A DNA stretch of 64,000 bases from Sphingomonas taxi (GTDB lineage Bacteria; Pseudomonadota; Alphaproteobacteria; Sphingomonadales; Sphingomonadaceae). The notes below the pieces were generated by a model. The model searched no databases, was not told the origin of the DNA, and was given only the letters and a program-made list of their open reading frames with translations. The DNA lies in assembly GCF_000764535.1 (NCBI RefSeq), contig NZ_CP009571.1:3341001-3405000 (forward strand), written 5' to 3'. The first letter of the stretch is position 1, and the number at the start of each line of letters is the position of its first letter. This document shows positions 18,625-30,514 of this stretch, piece after piece. The translations under genes were made by a program, and so were the position numbers.

Positions 18625-19191
18625 TTAGCCCGCGGATTTCGCGGAATCCACCGGGTAAAACGTATAGGAGAGCGTGATCGTCTCGACGTCGCGCGCATCG
18701 GGGTCGTCCATGATCTTCGGGTCGACGAAGAAGATCACCGGCATGCGCTGCGTCTCGCCGGGCTGCAGCGTCTGCTGGGTGAAGCAGAAACACTGGATCT
18801 TAGTGAAATATTTGCCCGCCTGGCTGGGGGTGACGTTGAACGTCGCGGTGCCGGTGATCGGCTTGCTGTCGGTGTTGGTCGCGGTGAAGAACGCCATGTC
18901 GCGCGCGCCGATCTTGACCGTTTCCGACCCCGCCTCGGGACGGAAGCGCCATTTCATTCCCGGCGCGACGTTGCTGTCGAAATCGATGCGGATCAGCTTG
19001 TTGACCGCGCCAGGCGCTTCCAGCCCGCGTTGCGTCGTGCCATTGAGGCCGGTGACCTGACAGAACAGGCGGTAGAGCGGGATGCTCGCCCAGGCGACGC
19101 CGGTCATGAAGCAGATGCCGAGCACCGCGAACAGCGCGGTGCGCAACTGACGCTTCGTCGCGGCGCTATCGGCCTGCGCCGGCGCGCTCAT
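18625..19191 (-). CDS. ctaG: cytochrome c oxidase assembly protein CtaG (Cox11 type)
   Basis: A 188-residue Cox11-type copper chaperone for the CuB site of subunit I. A single N-terminal membrane helix (about 19-38) precedes a periplasmic domain containing the copper-binding KIQCFCF motif and VFFVDP-like IFFVDPKI strand. The ATG overlaps the stop of the 44-residue gene (ATGA). Placement between ctaB and coxC is canonical. Confidence 0.95.
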   Translation of the reverse strand: MSAPAQADSAATKRQLRTALFAVLGICFMTGVAWASIPLYRLFCQVTGLNGTTQRGLEAPGAVNKLIRIDFDSNVAPGMKWRFRPEAGSETVKIGARDMAFFTATNTDSKPITGTATFNVTPSQAGKYFTKIQCFCFTQQTLQPGETQRMPVIFFVDPKIMDDPDARDVETITLSYTFYPVDSAKSAG

Positions 19192-19322
19192 ATCATCCCC
19201 TGGCGGATCTTGGTGATGGCGATCGCGAAGATCAGGATGACGAAGGCGCCGAGCAGCAGCGCCATCACCCGCGCGCGGGACCGCTGGCGCTGGCGGATCA
19301 GATCCTGTTCGTCGGGGGTCAT
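19188..19322 (-). CDS. 44-residue membrane protein between ctaB and ctaG (CoxF-like)
   Basis: A small ORF of 44 residues with a charged N-terminus ([19 protein letters not shown]) and one membrane helix ([16 protein letters not shown]). It overlaps both neighbours by four bases: its ATG at 19322 with the ctaB stop and its stop with the ctaG start, so it is almost certainly translated. Small proteins occur in this place in other alphaproteobacterial cta operons. A role in oxidase assembly is inferred from position only. Confidence 0.8.
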   Translation of the reverse strand: MTPDEQDLIRQRQRSRARVMALLLGAFVILIFAIAITKIRQGMI

Positions 19323-20221
19323 GCGAACACCCAGCGGTCGACGACGAGCGCGCCGAACACGACGAAGAGGTAGAGGATCGAATAGCTGAACAAGCGCTTC
19401 TCCGGCTTCATCATATCGTCGGGGCGGGTGGTGCGGGTCGCGACGACGAGCGCGAGCGCGGCGAAGATCGCGGTGGTGACGGTGGCGACGCCGCCATAGA
19501 GCGGCCCCGTCAGGCCAAGCGGCCAGGGCAGGACCGCGACCAGCGCCATCGGGATGGTGTAGAGGCCGATCTGGCGGCGCGTCACCCGCTCGCCAGCGAC
19601 GACGGGCAGCATCGGCACGCCGGCATTGGCGTAATCGGTCTTCACGAACAGCGCGAGCGCCCAGAAATGCGGCGGCGTCCACAGGAAGACGAGGCCGAAC
19701 AGCAGCAGCGGCAGCAGCGCCACCTCGCCCGTCGCCGCCGCCCAGCCGATCAGCGGCGGAAAGGCGCCGGCGGCGCCGCCGATGACGATATTCTGCGGCG
19801 TGCGGCGCTTGAGCCAGACAGTGTAGATGAGGACGTAGAACAGGATCGAGACGGTCAGGATCGCCGCCGCGGCGAAATTCACCGCGAAATACATCAGGAT
19901 GACGGAGAAGGCGGCAAGCCCGACGCCGAAGTGCAGCGCCGATTCGCGGTCCATCCGGCCATCGGGCAGCGGGCGTTTCTGCGTCCGCCGCATCTTGGCG
20001 TCGATATCCGCCTCATACCATTGGTTGAGCGCGCCCGCGGCGCCCGCACCGAGCGCGATGCACAGGATCGCGGTGAAGCCGAGCACCGGGTGGATGCCGA
20101 CCGGCGCCGCGAGCATTCCGCACAGGCCGGTGAAGACGACGAGCGTCATCACCCGCGGCTTGGTCAGCGCAAGGAAGTCGCGCCAGTCGGCGGGGGGCAG
20201 CAGGGGCGTCGCGACCGTCAT
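19319..20221 (-). CDS. ctaB: protohaem IX farnesyltransferase (haem O synthase)
   Basis: A 300-residue UbiA-family prenyltransferase making haem O from haem B. The two aspartate-rich regions are visible: [15 protein letters not shown] with KRPLP, and a second near DYANAG. About nine membrane helices are predicted. The start is uncertain: ATGs at 20221 and 20224 fit the family N-terminus, while an ATG at 20296 overlaps a TTGACA box (20301-20296) that may be the promoter -35. The latter argues for the shorter form. It diverges from the diiron protein gene. Confidence 0.93.
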   Translation of the reverse strand: MTVATPLLPPADWRDFLALTKPRVMTLVVFTGLCGMLAAPVGIHPVLGFTAILCIALGAGAAGALNQWYEADIDAKMRRTQKRPLPDGRMDRESALHFGVGLAAFSVILMYFAVNFAAAAILTVSILFYVLIYTVWLKRRTPQNIVIGGAAGAFPPLIGWAAATGEVALLPLLLFGLVFLWTPPHFWALALFVKTDYANAGVPMLPVVAGERVTRRQIGLYTIPMALVAVLPWPLGLTGPLYGGVATVTTAIFAALALVVATRTTRPDDMMKPEKRLFSYSILYLFVVFGALVVDRWVFA

Positions 20222-20366
20222 CATCGATCGGCTATACGCGCGGCGGGGGGCTTGGGGAAGCGGCGCGGGGGCCGGATCACGATCGTCCTGATCCATGTCA
20301 AGCGACTCGAAGGCGCAAGGAACGAACGATCGATCAAGCGGTTGGCCAGCCCACTAGGAGATTCGA

Positions 20367-21260
20367 ATGGCTACCCGCATCGTTGACGCCGACCTACGCG
20401 CGTCACAATTCCTCACCGACAGCTTCCAGCGCGGGCTGGCCCATTGGAACCGGGAGCGGCTGGAACCGACGTTCCCCACCGCCGACTGGCAGCGCGTGCT
20501 CGACCGCGACGTCCGCATGCAGCGGCTCGAAGGGGGCTTCATCGAGGAGTTGCGCGAGGAGGTGGCCGCGGAAGCCGCCGCCGCGCCGACCGATGTCGAG
20601 GGCTTCATCGCCTGGTTCGAGGAACTGAAGCAGAGCGGCCCCGGCCAGCATGATCCGCTGTTCCCGTGGCTTGCCGAAGCGGCTGACCTCGACCAGCTGC
20701 GTTGGTTCTTCGAGCAGGAGGCTGCGGGCGAGGCGGGGTTCGACGATCTCGTCGCGATGACGCAGGTCAAGCTGCCGACCTATCCCAAGCTGGAACTCGC
20801 ACGCAATTATTGGGACGAGATGGGCCGTGGCAATGCCAAGGGCATGCACGGGCCGATGCTCGACGCCTTGGTCGAGACGCTGGCGGTCAACCCGGTGATC
20901 GAAAATACGCTGTGGCAGAGCCTCTGCCTCGCCAATGCGATGACCGCGATGGCGACGAGCCGCCGCTATGCGTGGCATTCGGTTGGCGCACTCGGCGTGA
21001 TCGAACTGACCGCGCCGGATCGCTCGGCGGCGACGGCCAAGGGGCTGCGCCGGCATGGCTTCTCCGACAAGGAGCGGCGCTATTTCGACCTGCATGCGGT
21101 GCTCGACATCAAGCACAGCGAGGATTGGAACCGCGAGGCGATCCGCCCGGCGGTAGAAGAGGATCCGCGCCGCGCGACCGCGATGGCGGAAGGCGCGCTG
21201 ATTCGGCTGCGCTGTGGCGAACGCTGTTTCGAGGCGTATCGTGGCGTGCTGATGGGGTGA
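20367..21260 (+). CDS. iron-containing redox enzyme family protein (haem-oxygenase-like diiron fold)
   Basis: A 297-residue, all-helical protein of the haem-oxygenase-like diiron oxidase/oxygenase group. Candidate ligand segments are ELARNYWDEMGRGN with MHG in the first metal helix pair, and YFDLHAVLDIKHSEDW in the second (residues about 235-250). The ATG follows TAGGAGATTCGA. No signal peptide. Reactions in this group are diverse (amino-acid or fatty-acid oxidative cleavage, N-oxygenation), so the substrate is unknown. It is divergent from ctaB and lies within an island splitting the oxidase genes. Confidence 0.82.
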   Translation: MATRIVDADLRASQFLTDSFQRGLAHWNRERLEPTFPTADWQRVLDRDVRMQRLEGGFIEELREEVAAEAAAAPTDVEGFIAWFEELKQSGPGQHDPLFPWLAEAADLDQLRWFFEQEAAGEAGFDDLVAMTQVKLPTYPKLELARNYWDEMGRGNAKGMHGPMLDALVETLAVNPVIENTLWQSLCLANAMTAMATSRRYAWHSVGALGVIELTAPDRSAATAKGLRRHGFSDKERRYFDLHAVLDIKHSEDWNREAIRPAVEEDPRRATAMAEGALIRLRCGERCFEAYRGVLMG

Positions 21261-21265
21261 CCCCA

Positions 21266-21417
21266 AGTCCTCCCCCGCAAGGGGGAGGTGGCGCGCCGAA
21301 GGCGTGACGGAGGGGGAGGGCAGGGCGGGCGTTCGGTAACCGGGCTCCCGCCTTGTCCTCCCCCTCCACCATTCGGCTGACGCCGAACGGTCCCCCTCCC
21401 CCTGGCGGGGGAGGAAT
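21266..21417. repeat. family B palindromic element
   Basis: About 150 bases between convergent genes. The outer ends are CCTCCCCC...GGGGGAGG, with TGACGGAGGGGGAGG and CCCCCTCCACCA inside, and an added central stem-like part. It is the same family as 16514-16653 and ends ten bases before the DUF1501 stop. Confidence 0.85.
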
Positions 21418-21426
21418 TCGGTGGGT

Positions 21427-22818
21427 TTAGACGAAGCCCAGATTCCAGTTCGACGCATTGTAATTACCCATATTGGGCAACACCGTCGTCAGATCGCCGT
21501 TGCCGACTCCGAACCAGCTCGCCAGCGTCGCGGCATATTGGTCGACCGCGATCGTCGGCAGCAGCCGGCCCTGACCGACGTCATCGGGGGTGCCGTTGCC
21601 GACCTGCGGCGCAATGCCGTAGAAGCGTCTGCCCCGCACCGCGCCACCCATCACCAGATGATGGCTGCCCCAGCCGTGATCCGAGCCGTCGTCGTTCGAC
21701 TGGAGCGTCCGGCCGAAATCGGAGGCGGTGAAGCTCGTCACCTTGTCGGCGACGCCGAGCGCGACGGTGGTGTCGTAGAAGGCGCGCATCGCATCGGCGA
21801 CCTTGCCGATCAGCCCCGGCTGCACCGCGACGAGATTGTCGTGCAGGTCGAAGCCGCCGATCGACACGAAAAACACCTGTCGCTTGGCACCCAGTTGCGA
21901 CGAGACCGAGATCAGCCGCGCGACCATCTTGAGCTGGTCGGCAAGCTGGTTGCCGGTCGGGAACAGCGTGAAGCCGCTCGCCGGGGCGGAGGCGAGCGCG
22001 CCGCTGACCTGCGCATAGGTATCGAGCGCGCGCTTGCTGACACGGGCATGCTCGTTGCCGAGCAGATGCGCGCTGCCGCCGGTCATCAGGCTGCGCAACG
22101 TCGCCGCCGCGGTACTCGACCCGTAGAGCGTCGTGCCGCCGCTGAGCGCGATCGGGCCGCCGGTGCCGATCGCATATTGCACCGCCGATTTGCCGGTGAG
22201 GTAGACCGCATTGCCGCTCGCATTGATGCAGGTCAGCGTCGACGCGCCATTGCCCGACTGGAACAGGTCGCCGATCCGCCCGCCCCAGCCCGAGGTCGCG
22301 CCCTCCGGGTTGGACGCCTGGAAATAGCTCTGCTGGTCGTTGTGGCTGAACAATTTGGGCGGCAGCTTGACAGCGTTCTGCTGGAATTGCGCCTTGGTGG
22401 TCGGCTGGACGAGCGTACCGACGTTGAGCGTCACCGCGAGCTTGCCCTGATCGAACAGCGGCAGCAGCGACCCCATCGTCGGCGCGAGTGCATATTGGCG
22501 GCCACCGGGCAGGCCGGCGGTCGGGTTGAGCACGGTGGCGGCGAGCGATTCGCGGGTCAGCGCGATGTTCGACCGCGCGGCGAGATAGGCGGCGTAGCTC
22601 GCCTGATCGTATGCCGCGACGGTGTTGGCGTAATCGTTGCCACCGTAGAGGAAGATGCAGACCATCGCCTTGTAGTCGGTCGCGGTCGCCGCCGCGGCCT
22701 CGCCGATCGCGGCGAGGCTGGTGACGAAGGGCGTCGCCACCCCCGCCACGCCCAGCGCGGCGGAGCGTTTGAGAAAGGCGCGGCGCGAGGAATCCCGGGT
22801 AAAGTCCATGATGGTCAC
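21427..22818 (-). CDS. DUF1501 domain protein, Tat-exported
   Basis: A 463-residue DUF1501 protein (sulfatase/alkaline-phosphatase-like fold family). A twin-arginine signal SSRRAFLKRSAALG begins at about residue 10, so folded export, perhaps with a metal, is expected. Family segments include FLYGGNDYANTV and, near the C-terminus, DFGRTLQSNDDGSDHGWGSHH, which carries metal-ligand-like Asp and His residues. The GTG at 22818 overlaps the DUF1800 stop (GTGA); an ATG at 22809 is an alternative. DUF1501 and DUF1800 genes are commonly paired in bacteria, with no established function that I know of. Confidence 0.9.
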   Translation of the reverse strand: MTIMDFTRDSSRRAFLKRSAALGVAGVATPFVTSLAAIGEAAAATATDYKAMVCIFLYGGNDYANTVAAYDQASYAAYLAARSNIALTRESLAATVLNPTAGLPGGRQYALAPTMGSLLPLFDQGKLAVTLNVGTLVQPTTKAQFQQNAVKLPPKLFSHNDQQSYFQASNPEGATSGWGGRIGDLFQSGNGASTLTCINASGNAVYLTGKSAVQYAIGTGGPIALSGGTTLYGSSTAAATLRSLMTGGSAHLLGNEHARVSKRALDTYAQVSGALASAPASGFTLFPTGNQLADQLKMVARLISVSSQLGAKRQVFFVSIGGFDLHDNLVAVQPGLIGKVADAMRAFYDTTVALGVADKVTSFTASDFGRTLQSNDDGSDHGWGSHHLVMGGAVRGRRFYGIAPQVGNGTPDDVGQGRLLPTIAVDQYAATLASWFGVGNGDLTTVLPNMGNYNASNWNLGFV

Positions 22819-24524
22819 CGCAGCGTCAGGAAGTCGGGAGAGGCGAGCGTCAGCAGCAATGCGATGCCGACGCGGTTGATCGCGGCGTTGGTCGCGGTCG
22901 TCGCGACACTGTCGACCGCGGCGCGGATCGCCGTGACGGTCGCGCTGCCGAGCTGGCCGGCGGCGAGCACGACGTTGATCTCGTCGACCAGCGCCGCGCT
23001 GTCGCCCGCCTTGGCGACGAGATCGGTATAATCGGGCTTGGCGTCGCCGGCGCCGTTGGCGACGAGAGACTGCATGTAATTGACGTAGGCGACGACGCTT
23101 TGTTCGTTGGTGATCTGGAATTCAGGCGCGACGAGCCCGGCATTGCCGATCGCGCTCGCCGGCGGCGTGTAGGCGGGGCGGAAGAAGTTGAAGACGGTCT
23201 GGCTGCGTCCCATCGACTGGCCGAGCCGGTTGGACTGGCTCGACGTGTCGCCGAACGCCCAGGCGTTGGATGGCGAGTCGACCTTGGCGAGCCGCGCCCA
23301 GCCGGTCAGCCGCATCACCGGCTCGCGCAGCTTGCCGGCGGTGGTGCTCGCCAGCGCATCGTCGCTGCGTGCCTCGGTATCGAGCAGGATCGCCTTGATC
23401 ACCGACTTCATGTCGCCGCGCACCCCCGATCCGTTGTTGGCGAAGGTCGCGGCGACGCGGCCGACATAGCCGGCGCTCGGGTTGCTGGTGACGAGCCGCT
23501 GGATGAGCTGTTTCGAGACGAAGGGCGGCAGGTTCGGGTGGGCGAAGATCGTGTCGAGCGCGACCTTGACCGCCGCCATGCCGCCGCCGCTGGTCGAGGC
23601 GCCGAGGAAGCTCGCCGCGCCGGTCTCGTTGAGCGACGCGTTCATCACCAGCGGCTGGCGATAGCGATCGGGGGTGGTGTTGTCGGTGGTCGCGAGGCTC
23701 AATCCGGTGAAGACGCGGGCGAGGCCCGAGACGTCGGCCGGGCCGTAGGTTTCGAGCGGCACGCCGCCGCTCGTCCTGACGCTGCCGTCCATGTTGAGCT
23801 GGTAGAGGCCGAGCGTGAAGAGTTGCATCAGCTCGCGCGCGTAATTCTCGTCGGGCTGCGCGCCGGTCTTGGCATTCGCCTTGCGGTTGCCGAGGAAGGT
23901 GAGGAACGACCCCATCGCCGCATTGGTGGTGATCGCGTCGAGGAGCGTGCGGTAATTGCCGAAGGCGTTGTCGAGCAGCACGTCGACATAGGCGGCGGTG
24001 GCGAATTGCTTCCAGTTGAGATTGACGCCGCCGATGCCGACGACGAGCAAGTCGAGCAGCGCCATCCCGATCCGCTGGCGCAGCTGATCGGGCTCGACGA
24101 TCATCTGCCGCCACAGCGTGGCGTCGAAACCCGTCTCGCTGTTGATGTTGGCGGCGACGTTATAGCCCCGGGCGACCAGCCAGTCCCAGTGCGAGGTGGC
24201 GCGCGGCAGCGCGAACTGGTCGTCGATCCAGCCTTCGTAGCGGCGGGCGACGATGCTCTCGATCATCGTGCGGGTGCCGCCCATGCTCGCCTGCGCGAGG
24301 AAGCGGCTCGCCTGCGTCGCGGTGATCGCGGCGGGGACGACGACGACCGGTGCGCTCGACGTCGGCGGTGCGCTGGCGGTGCCGCCGCCGCTGCTGCCGC
24401 CACCGCAGGCGGCGAGCAACAGCGCGGGTGCGATGACACCCCCGGCCTTGAGCGGCGGGGCGATGCCGCCCGCCTCGTCCAGATCGACGCACGCCCCCGC
24501 GTCCGCCCGGTCCTCGTCCAGCAC
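22815..24524 (-). CDS. DUF1800 domain protein, probable lipoprotein
   Basis: A 569-residue DUF1800 protein. A lipobox-like LLLAACGGG lies near residue 40 behind an unusual charged leader, so the true start may be later than the ATG used here. The body shows the family features ASRFLAQASMG, the YARELMQLFTLGLY segment with LARVFTG, and a C-terminal NFFRPAY motif. Gly/Ser/Thr-rich linker after the Cys suggests tethering at the membrane. It is coupled to the DUF1501 gene. The molecular role is unknown. Confidence 0.88.
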   Translation of the reverse strand: MLDEDRADAGACVDLDEAGGIAPPLKAGGVIAPALLLAACGGGSSGGGTASAPPTSSAPVVVVPAAITATQASRFLAQASMGGTRTMIESIVARRYEGWIDDQFALPRATSHWDWLVARGYNVAANINSETGFDATLWRQMIVEPDQLRQRIGMALLDLLVVGIGGVNLNWKQFATAAYVDVLLDNAFGNYRTLLDAITTNAAMGSFLTFLGNRKANAKTGAQPDENYARELMQLFTLGLYQLNMDGSVRTSGGVPLETYGPADVSGLARVFTGLSLATTDNTTPDRYRQPLVMNASLNETGAASFLGASTSGGGMAAVKVALDTIFAHPNLPPFVSKQLIQRLVTSNPSAGYVGRVAATFANNGSGVRGDMKSVIKAILLDTEARSDDALASTTAGKLREPVMRLTGWARLAKVDSPSNAWAFGDTSSQSNRLGQSMGRSQTVFNFFRPAYTPPASAIGNAGLVAPEFQITNEQSVVAYVNYMQSLVANGAGDAKPDYTDLVAKAGDSAALVDEINVVLAAGQLGSATVTAIRAAVDSVATTATNAAINRVGIALLLTLASPDFLTLR

Positions 24525-24633
24525 TGATGTGATCCCCGACCCCGATACGCCGGAGCGCTTCCCGCAAGCGCCGCGTATGCGACGGAAACCTAGCCGTTAC
24601 GGTCTTAACGAAGCGTTTTTGTGGCGCACCTGC

Positions 24634-24664
24634 AAACAAAGACCCCGGGGTTTCCCCCGGGGTC
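24634..24664 (-). terminator. coxBA operon terminator
   Basis: Just downstream of the coxA stop at 24674 is a perfect 10-base stem (24664-24655 with 24650-24641) and a GAAA loop on the leftward strand, followed by TTTGTTTG. This is a strong intrinsic terminator and shows that coxBA transcription ends before the DUF1800 gene. Confidence 0.88.
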
Positions 24665-24673
24665 CTTGGTGCC

Positions 24674-27476
<2,803 letters not shown>

Positions 27477-27559
27477 GCGTTTCGTCACCCCGTCCAGATT
27501 CCCTCGCCTGCCCGGCGAACGGGCCGTTATGGCGTATGACTACGCCCCTTTTGCCATGG

Positions 27560-27588
27560 CCTATACGCGGGCGCCGTCCCGGCCTCAA
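27560..27588 (-). promoter_or_regulatory. candidate coxB promoter
   Basis: On the leftward strand TTGAGG (27588-27583) and TATAGG (27565-27560) are separated by 17 bases, a good sigma-70-type arrangement. It would give a leader of roughly 75 bases before coxB. No other strong candidate is seen in the divergent coxB/pyrE gap. Confidence 0.45.
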
Positions 27589-27683
27589 GCACCTGACCCA
27601 TGTTTATCGCTTGCGCCCGCTTGGCGGCGGCGCGGCGACTTCCTATGAGCGACCGCATCCGACCGACTTATCCGGGACCGCCG

Positions 27684-28265
27684 ATGACCGACGACGACGT
27701 GCTGGCCGAATTCCGCGCCGCCGATGCCCTGCTCGAGGGGCATTTCATCCTCTCGTCCGGCTTGCGCAGCCCGCGCTACCTGCAATGCGCGCGCGTGCTG
27801 ATGGACCCGCGCCGCGGCGCGCGCCTCGCCGAGGCGCTGGCGGCGCGCATCCCCGCCGAGATCCGCGGGCGGATCGCCGCGGTCGTCGCGCCGGCGATGG
27901 GCGGCGTCATCGCCGGCCACGAAATGGCGCGCGCGCTCGGCGTCGAGGCGATGTTCGTCGAGCGGCCGACCGGCACGTTCGAGCTGCGCCGCGGCTTCCG
28001 GCTCGAATCCGGGCAGGAGGTGCTGATGATGGAGGACGTCGTCACCACCGGATTAAGCTCGCGCGAGGCGATCAAGGCGATCGAGGCGGCGGGCGGCACG
28101 GTGATCGCCGGCGCCGCGCTGGTCGACCGCTCGGGCGGCACCGTCGATCTCGGCGTGCCGTTCTTTCCGCTGATCCGCCTCGACGTGCCGACCTATGCGG
28201 CCGACGCGCTGCCGCCCGAACTGGCGGCGATCCCCGCGATCAAGCCGGGGAGTCGCGCGGCGTGA
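27684..28265 (+). CDS. pyrE: orotate phosphoribosyltransferase
   Basis: A 193-residue enzyme forming OMP from orotate and PRPP in pyrimidine synthesis. The PRPP-binding loop is [12 protein letters not shown], and the N-terminal [12 protein letters not shown] segment is typical. The ATG at 27684 matches the common N-terminus of alphaproteobacterial PyrE; earlier ATGs at 27600 and 27645 would add unlikely leader sequence. The stop overlaps the pdxJ GTG. Confidence 0.96.
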   Translation: MTDDDVLAEFRAADALLEGHFILSSGLRSPRYLQCARVLMDPRRGARLAEALAARIPAEIRGRIAAVVAPAMGGVIAGHEMARALGVEAMFVERPTGTFELRRGFRLESGQEVLMMEDVVTTGLSSREAIKAIEAAGGTVIAGAALVDRSGGTVDLGVPFFPLIRLDVPTYAADALPPELAAIPAIKPGSRAA

Positions 28266-28993
28266 CCCGGACGCTGCGGCTGGGGGTCAATATCGATCAC
28301 GTCGCGACGGTGCGCAACGCGCGCGGCGCGGGCTATCCCGATCCGGTGCGCGCCGGGCTGCTCGCCGCCGAAGCGGGGGCGGATGGGATCACCGCACATC
28401 TGCGCGAGGACCGGCGGCACATCACCGACGACGATATCGCGCGGCTGTCGGCGGAACTGACCATCCCGCTCAACCTCGAAATGGCGGCGACCGACGAGAT
28501 GCTCGCGATCGCGCTGCGCCATCAGCCGCATGCCGCATGCATCGTGCCGGAAAAGCGCGAGGAGCTCACCACAGAGGGCGGGCTGGACGCGGCGGGGCAG
28601 CACAACCGGCTCGCGCCGCTGGTCGGCGCGCTGGCCGCGGCACGGATCCGCGTGTCGCTGTTCATCGAACCCGATCCGCGCCAGATCGAGGCGGCGATCC
28701 GACTCGGCGCGCCGGTGGTCGAGCTGCACACCGGCCGTTATGCCGAGCTGGACGGCGAGGCGCGCACCGCCGAGCTGCGCCGGCTGTCGGACGCCGCGGC
28801 GCTGGCGGCGAAGAACGGCATCGAGGTGCATGCCGGCCATGGCCTGACCTTCGACAATGTCGGGCCGATCGCCGCGATCCCGCAGGTGCGCGAGCTCAAC
28901 ATCGGCCATTTCCTCGTCGGCGAGGCGCTCTTCGTCGGGCTGGGCGACGCGGTGCGCCGGATGCGCGAGGAGATGGATGCCGCCCGTGGGTGA
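28262..28993 (+). CDS. pdxJ: pyridoxine 5'-phosphate synthase
   Basis: A 243-residue TIM-barrel enzyme condensing 1-deoxyxylulose 5-phosphate with 3-amino-1-hydroxyacetone phosphate in vitamin B6 synthesis. Signature segments are [16 protein letters not shown] at the N-terminus, [28 protein letters not shown] and GLTFDNV. The GTG start overlaps the pyrE stop (GTGA). Followed by a palindromic element before acpS. Confidence 0.97.
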   Translation: MTRTLRLGVNIDHVATVRNARGAGYPDPVRAGLLAAEAGADGITAHLREDRRHITDDDIARLSAELTIPLNLEMAATDEMLAIALRHQPHAACIVPEKREELTTEGGLDAAGQHNRLAPLVGALAAARIRVSLFIEPDPRQIEAAIRLGAPVVELHTGRYAELDGEARTAELRRLSDAAALAAKNGIEVHAGHGLTFDNVGPIAAIPQVRELNIGHFLVGEALFVGLGDAVRRMREEMDAARG

Positions 28994-28997
28994 GCCT

Positions 28998-29156
28998 TAT
29001 TCCTCCCCGGCACGGGGAGGGGGACCGCCGGCCGCAGGCCGGTGGTGGAGGGGGGGCTCCATGGGCGCGCCCCTATCTTTGGCGGAAGCGTATGCGGAAG
29101 CCCCCCTCCACCACCGCTGCGCGGCGGTCCCCCTCCCCGTGCCGGGGAGGAATGGG
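28998..29156. repeat. family B palindromic element abutting acpS
   Basis: About 160 bases with near-matching outer arms (ATTCCTCCCCGGCACGGGG and its complement). Internal blocks include GGTGGTGGAGGGGG and CCCCCTCCACCACC. It lies between pdxJ and acpS, and its right end supplies the GGGGAGG ribosome-binding site eight bases before the acpS ATG. Confidence 0.88.
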
Positions 29157-29158
29157 GT

Positions 29159-29569
29159 ATGATCGTCGGGCTCGGCTCAGACCTGTGCAATATCGAGCGG
29201 ATCGCCGCCTCGCTCGACCGGTTCGGCGCGCGGTTCGAGGCGCGCGTGTTCACCGACGCCGAGCGCGCACGCGCCGCGCGGCGGCCGTTCACCAAGGCGG
29301 GCACGCTCGCCAAGCGCTTCGCCGCCAAGGAGGCGTTTTCGAAGGCGGTCGGGACCGGGTTCAAGGCGGGCGTGTTCATGAAGGACATCGGCGTCGTCAA
29401 CGCGCCCTCGGGCGCGCCGACGCTGGCGCTGACCGGCGGCGCGAAGGAACGGCTTGACGGCATGATCCCCGAGGGCCACGTCGCTCGCATACATTTGACT
29501 TTGACCGACGATCATCCCTGGGCCCAGGCCTTCGTGATCATCGAGGCGATCCCGGACCCCAAGGCATGA
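29159..29569 (+). CDS. acpS: holo-[acyl-carrier-protein] synthase
   Basis: A 136-residue phosphopantetheinyl transferase that activates acyl carrier protein. The metal/CoA motifs are [12 protein letters not shown] (Asp9 region) and [11 protein letters not shown] (Glu within KEA). The ATG at 29159 is set by GGAGG at 29146-29150, which belongs to the adjoining palindromic element. Longer in-frame reading would translate the repeat. It overlaps lepB (ATGA). Confidence 0.95.
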   Translation: MIVGLGSDLCNIERIAASLDRFGARFEARVFTDAERARAARRPFTKAGTLAKRFAAKEAFSKAVGTGFKAGVFMKDIGVVNAPSGAPTLALTGGAKERLDGMIPEGHVARIHLTLTDDHPWAQAFVIIEAIPDPKA

Positions 29570-30513
29570 AGGAAGCGGTGTTGGACGGCAGCAACCCCAG
29601 CGAGGCAGCGGTCCCCGCGCCCGCGCCACCGGCCGCCGCACGCAAGAAGACCGACTGGTGGGGCGAGATCAAGGGCATCTTCTGGCTGATCCTGATCGTG
29701 CTCGGCTTCCACAGCTTCATCGCCAAGCCATTCTATATCCCGTCCGAATCGATGCTGCCCGGCCTGCGCATCGGCGACCGGCTGGTGGTGTCCAAATTCG
29801 CCTACGGCTGGTCGTTCGTCTCGCCGACGATCCCCAATCCGGTCGCGATCTTCAAGGGCGTGGTGATGCGCCAGCCCGAGGAGAGCTGGAGCGTTGGCCT
29901 GCCGTTCATCCACGGCCGGCTGTTCGGCAGCCTGCCGCAGCGCGGCGACGTCGTCATCGTCACCCCGCCGGGCACCCGCAACGACTATATCAAGCGCGTC
30001 ATCGGCCTGCCCGGCGACACGCTGGCGGTGCGCGGCGGCGTCGTGATCCTCAACGGCAAGCCGATCCCGCGCGGGCCGCTGCATTACGTCGACCTGCCGG
30101 TCGACACCAACAGCCCGTGCAGCGACCGCGACTATTTCGGCGCGCGCCGGCCGGCCGCGGGTGGCGGCTATGTCTGCCATCTGCCGCTCGTCACCGAGAC
30201 GCTGCCCGGTGGCCGCCATTACGACACCGTCGACCTCGAACCCGACAGCCCCGGTGACAATTATCCGCAGGTCACCATCCCGGCCAATCACGTCTTCCTG
30301 ATGGGCGACAATCGCGACCGCTCGGCGGACAGCCGTTTCCCGCTCGCGCAGCTCGGCCTCGGCGGGCCGGTGCCGTATGAGAATCTCGGCGGACGTGCCG
30401 AATTCCTGACCTTCAGCCTCGACGGCGACGCGACGCTCAACCCGCTGAGCTGGTGGGGGTCGCTGCGGTCGGGTCGCGCCGGACTGTCCCTCCACCCAGC
30501 CACGGGACAATGA
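29566..30513 (+). CDS. lepB: signal peptidase I
   Basis: A 315-residue leader peptidase with one clear N-terminal membrane helix (about residues 38-54) after a Pro/Ala-rich cytosolic tail. The catalytic Ser is Ser62 in PSESM and the general base Lys143 in [11 protein letters not shown]; box [13 protein letters not shown] is intact. The ATG overlaps the acpS stop. The residues beyond the last conserved box form a 50-residue tail of no recognised type. Confidence 0.96.
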   Translation: MKEAVLDGSNPSEAAVPAPAPPAAARKKTDWWGEIKGIFWLILIVLGFHSFIAKPFYIPSESMLPGLRIGDRLVVSKFAYGWSFVSPTIPNPVAIFKGVVMRQPEESWSVGLPFIHGRLFGSLPQRGDVVIVTPPGTRNDYIKRVIGLPGDTLAVRGGVVILNGKPIPRGPLHYVDLPVDTNSPCSDRDYFGARRPAAGGGYVCHLPLVTETLPGGRHYDTVDLEPDSPGDNYPQVTIPANHVFLMGDNRDRSADSRFPLAQLGLGGPVPYENLGGRAEFLTFSLDGDATLNPLSWWGSLRSGRAGLSLHPATGQ

Positions 30514-30514
30514 C

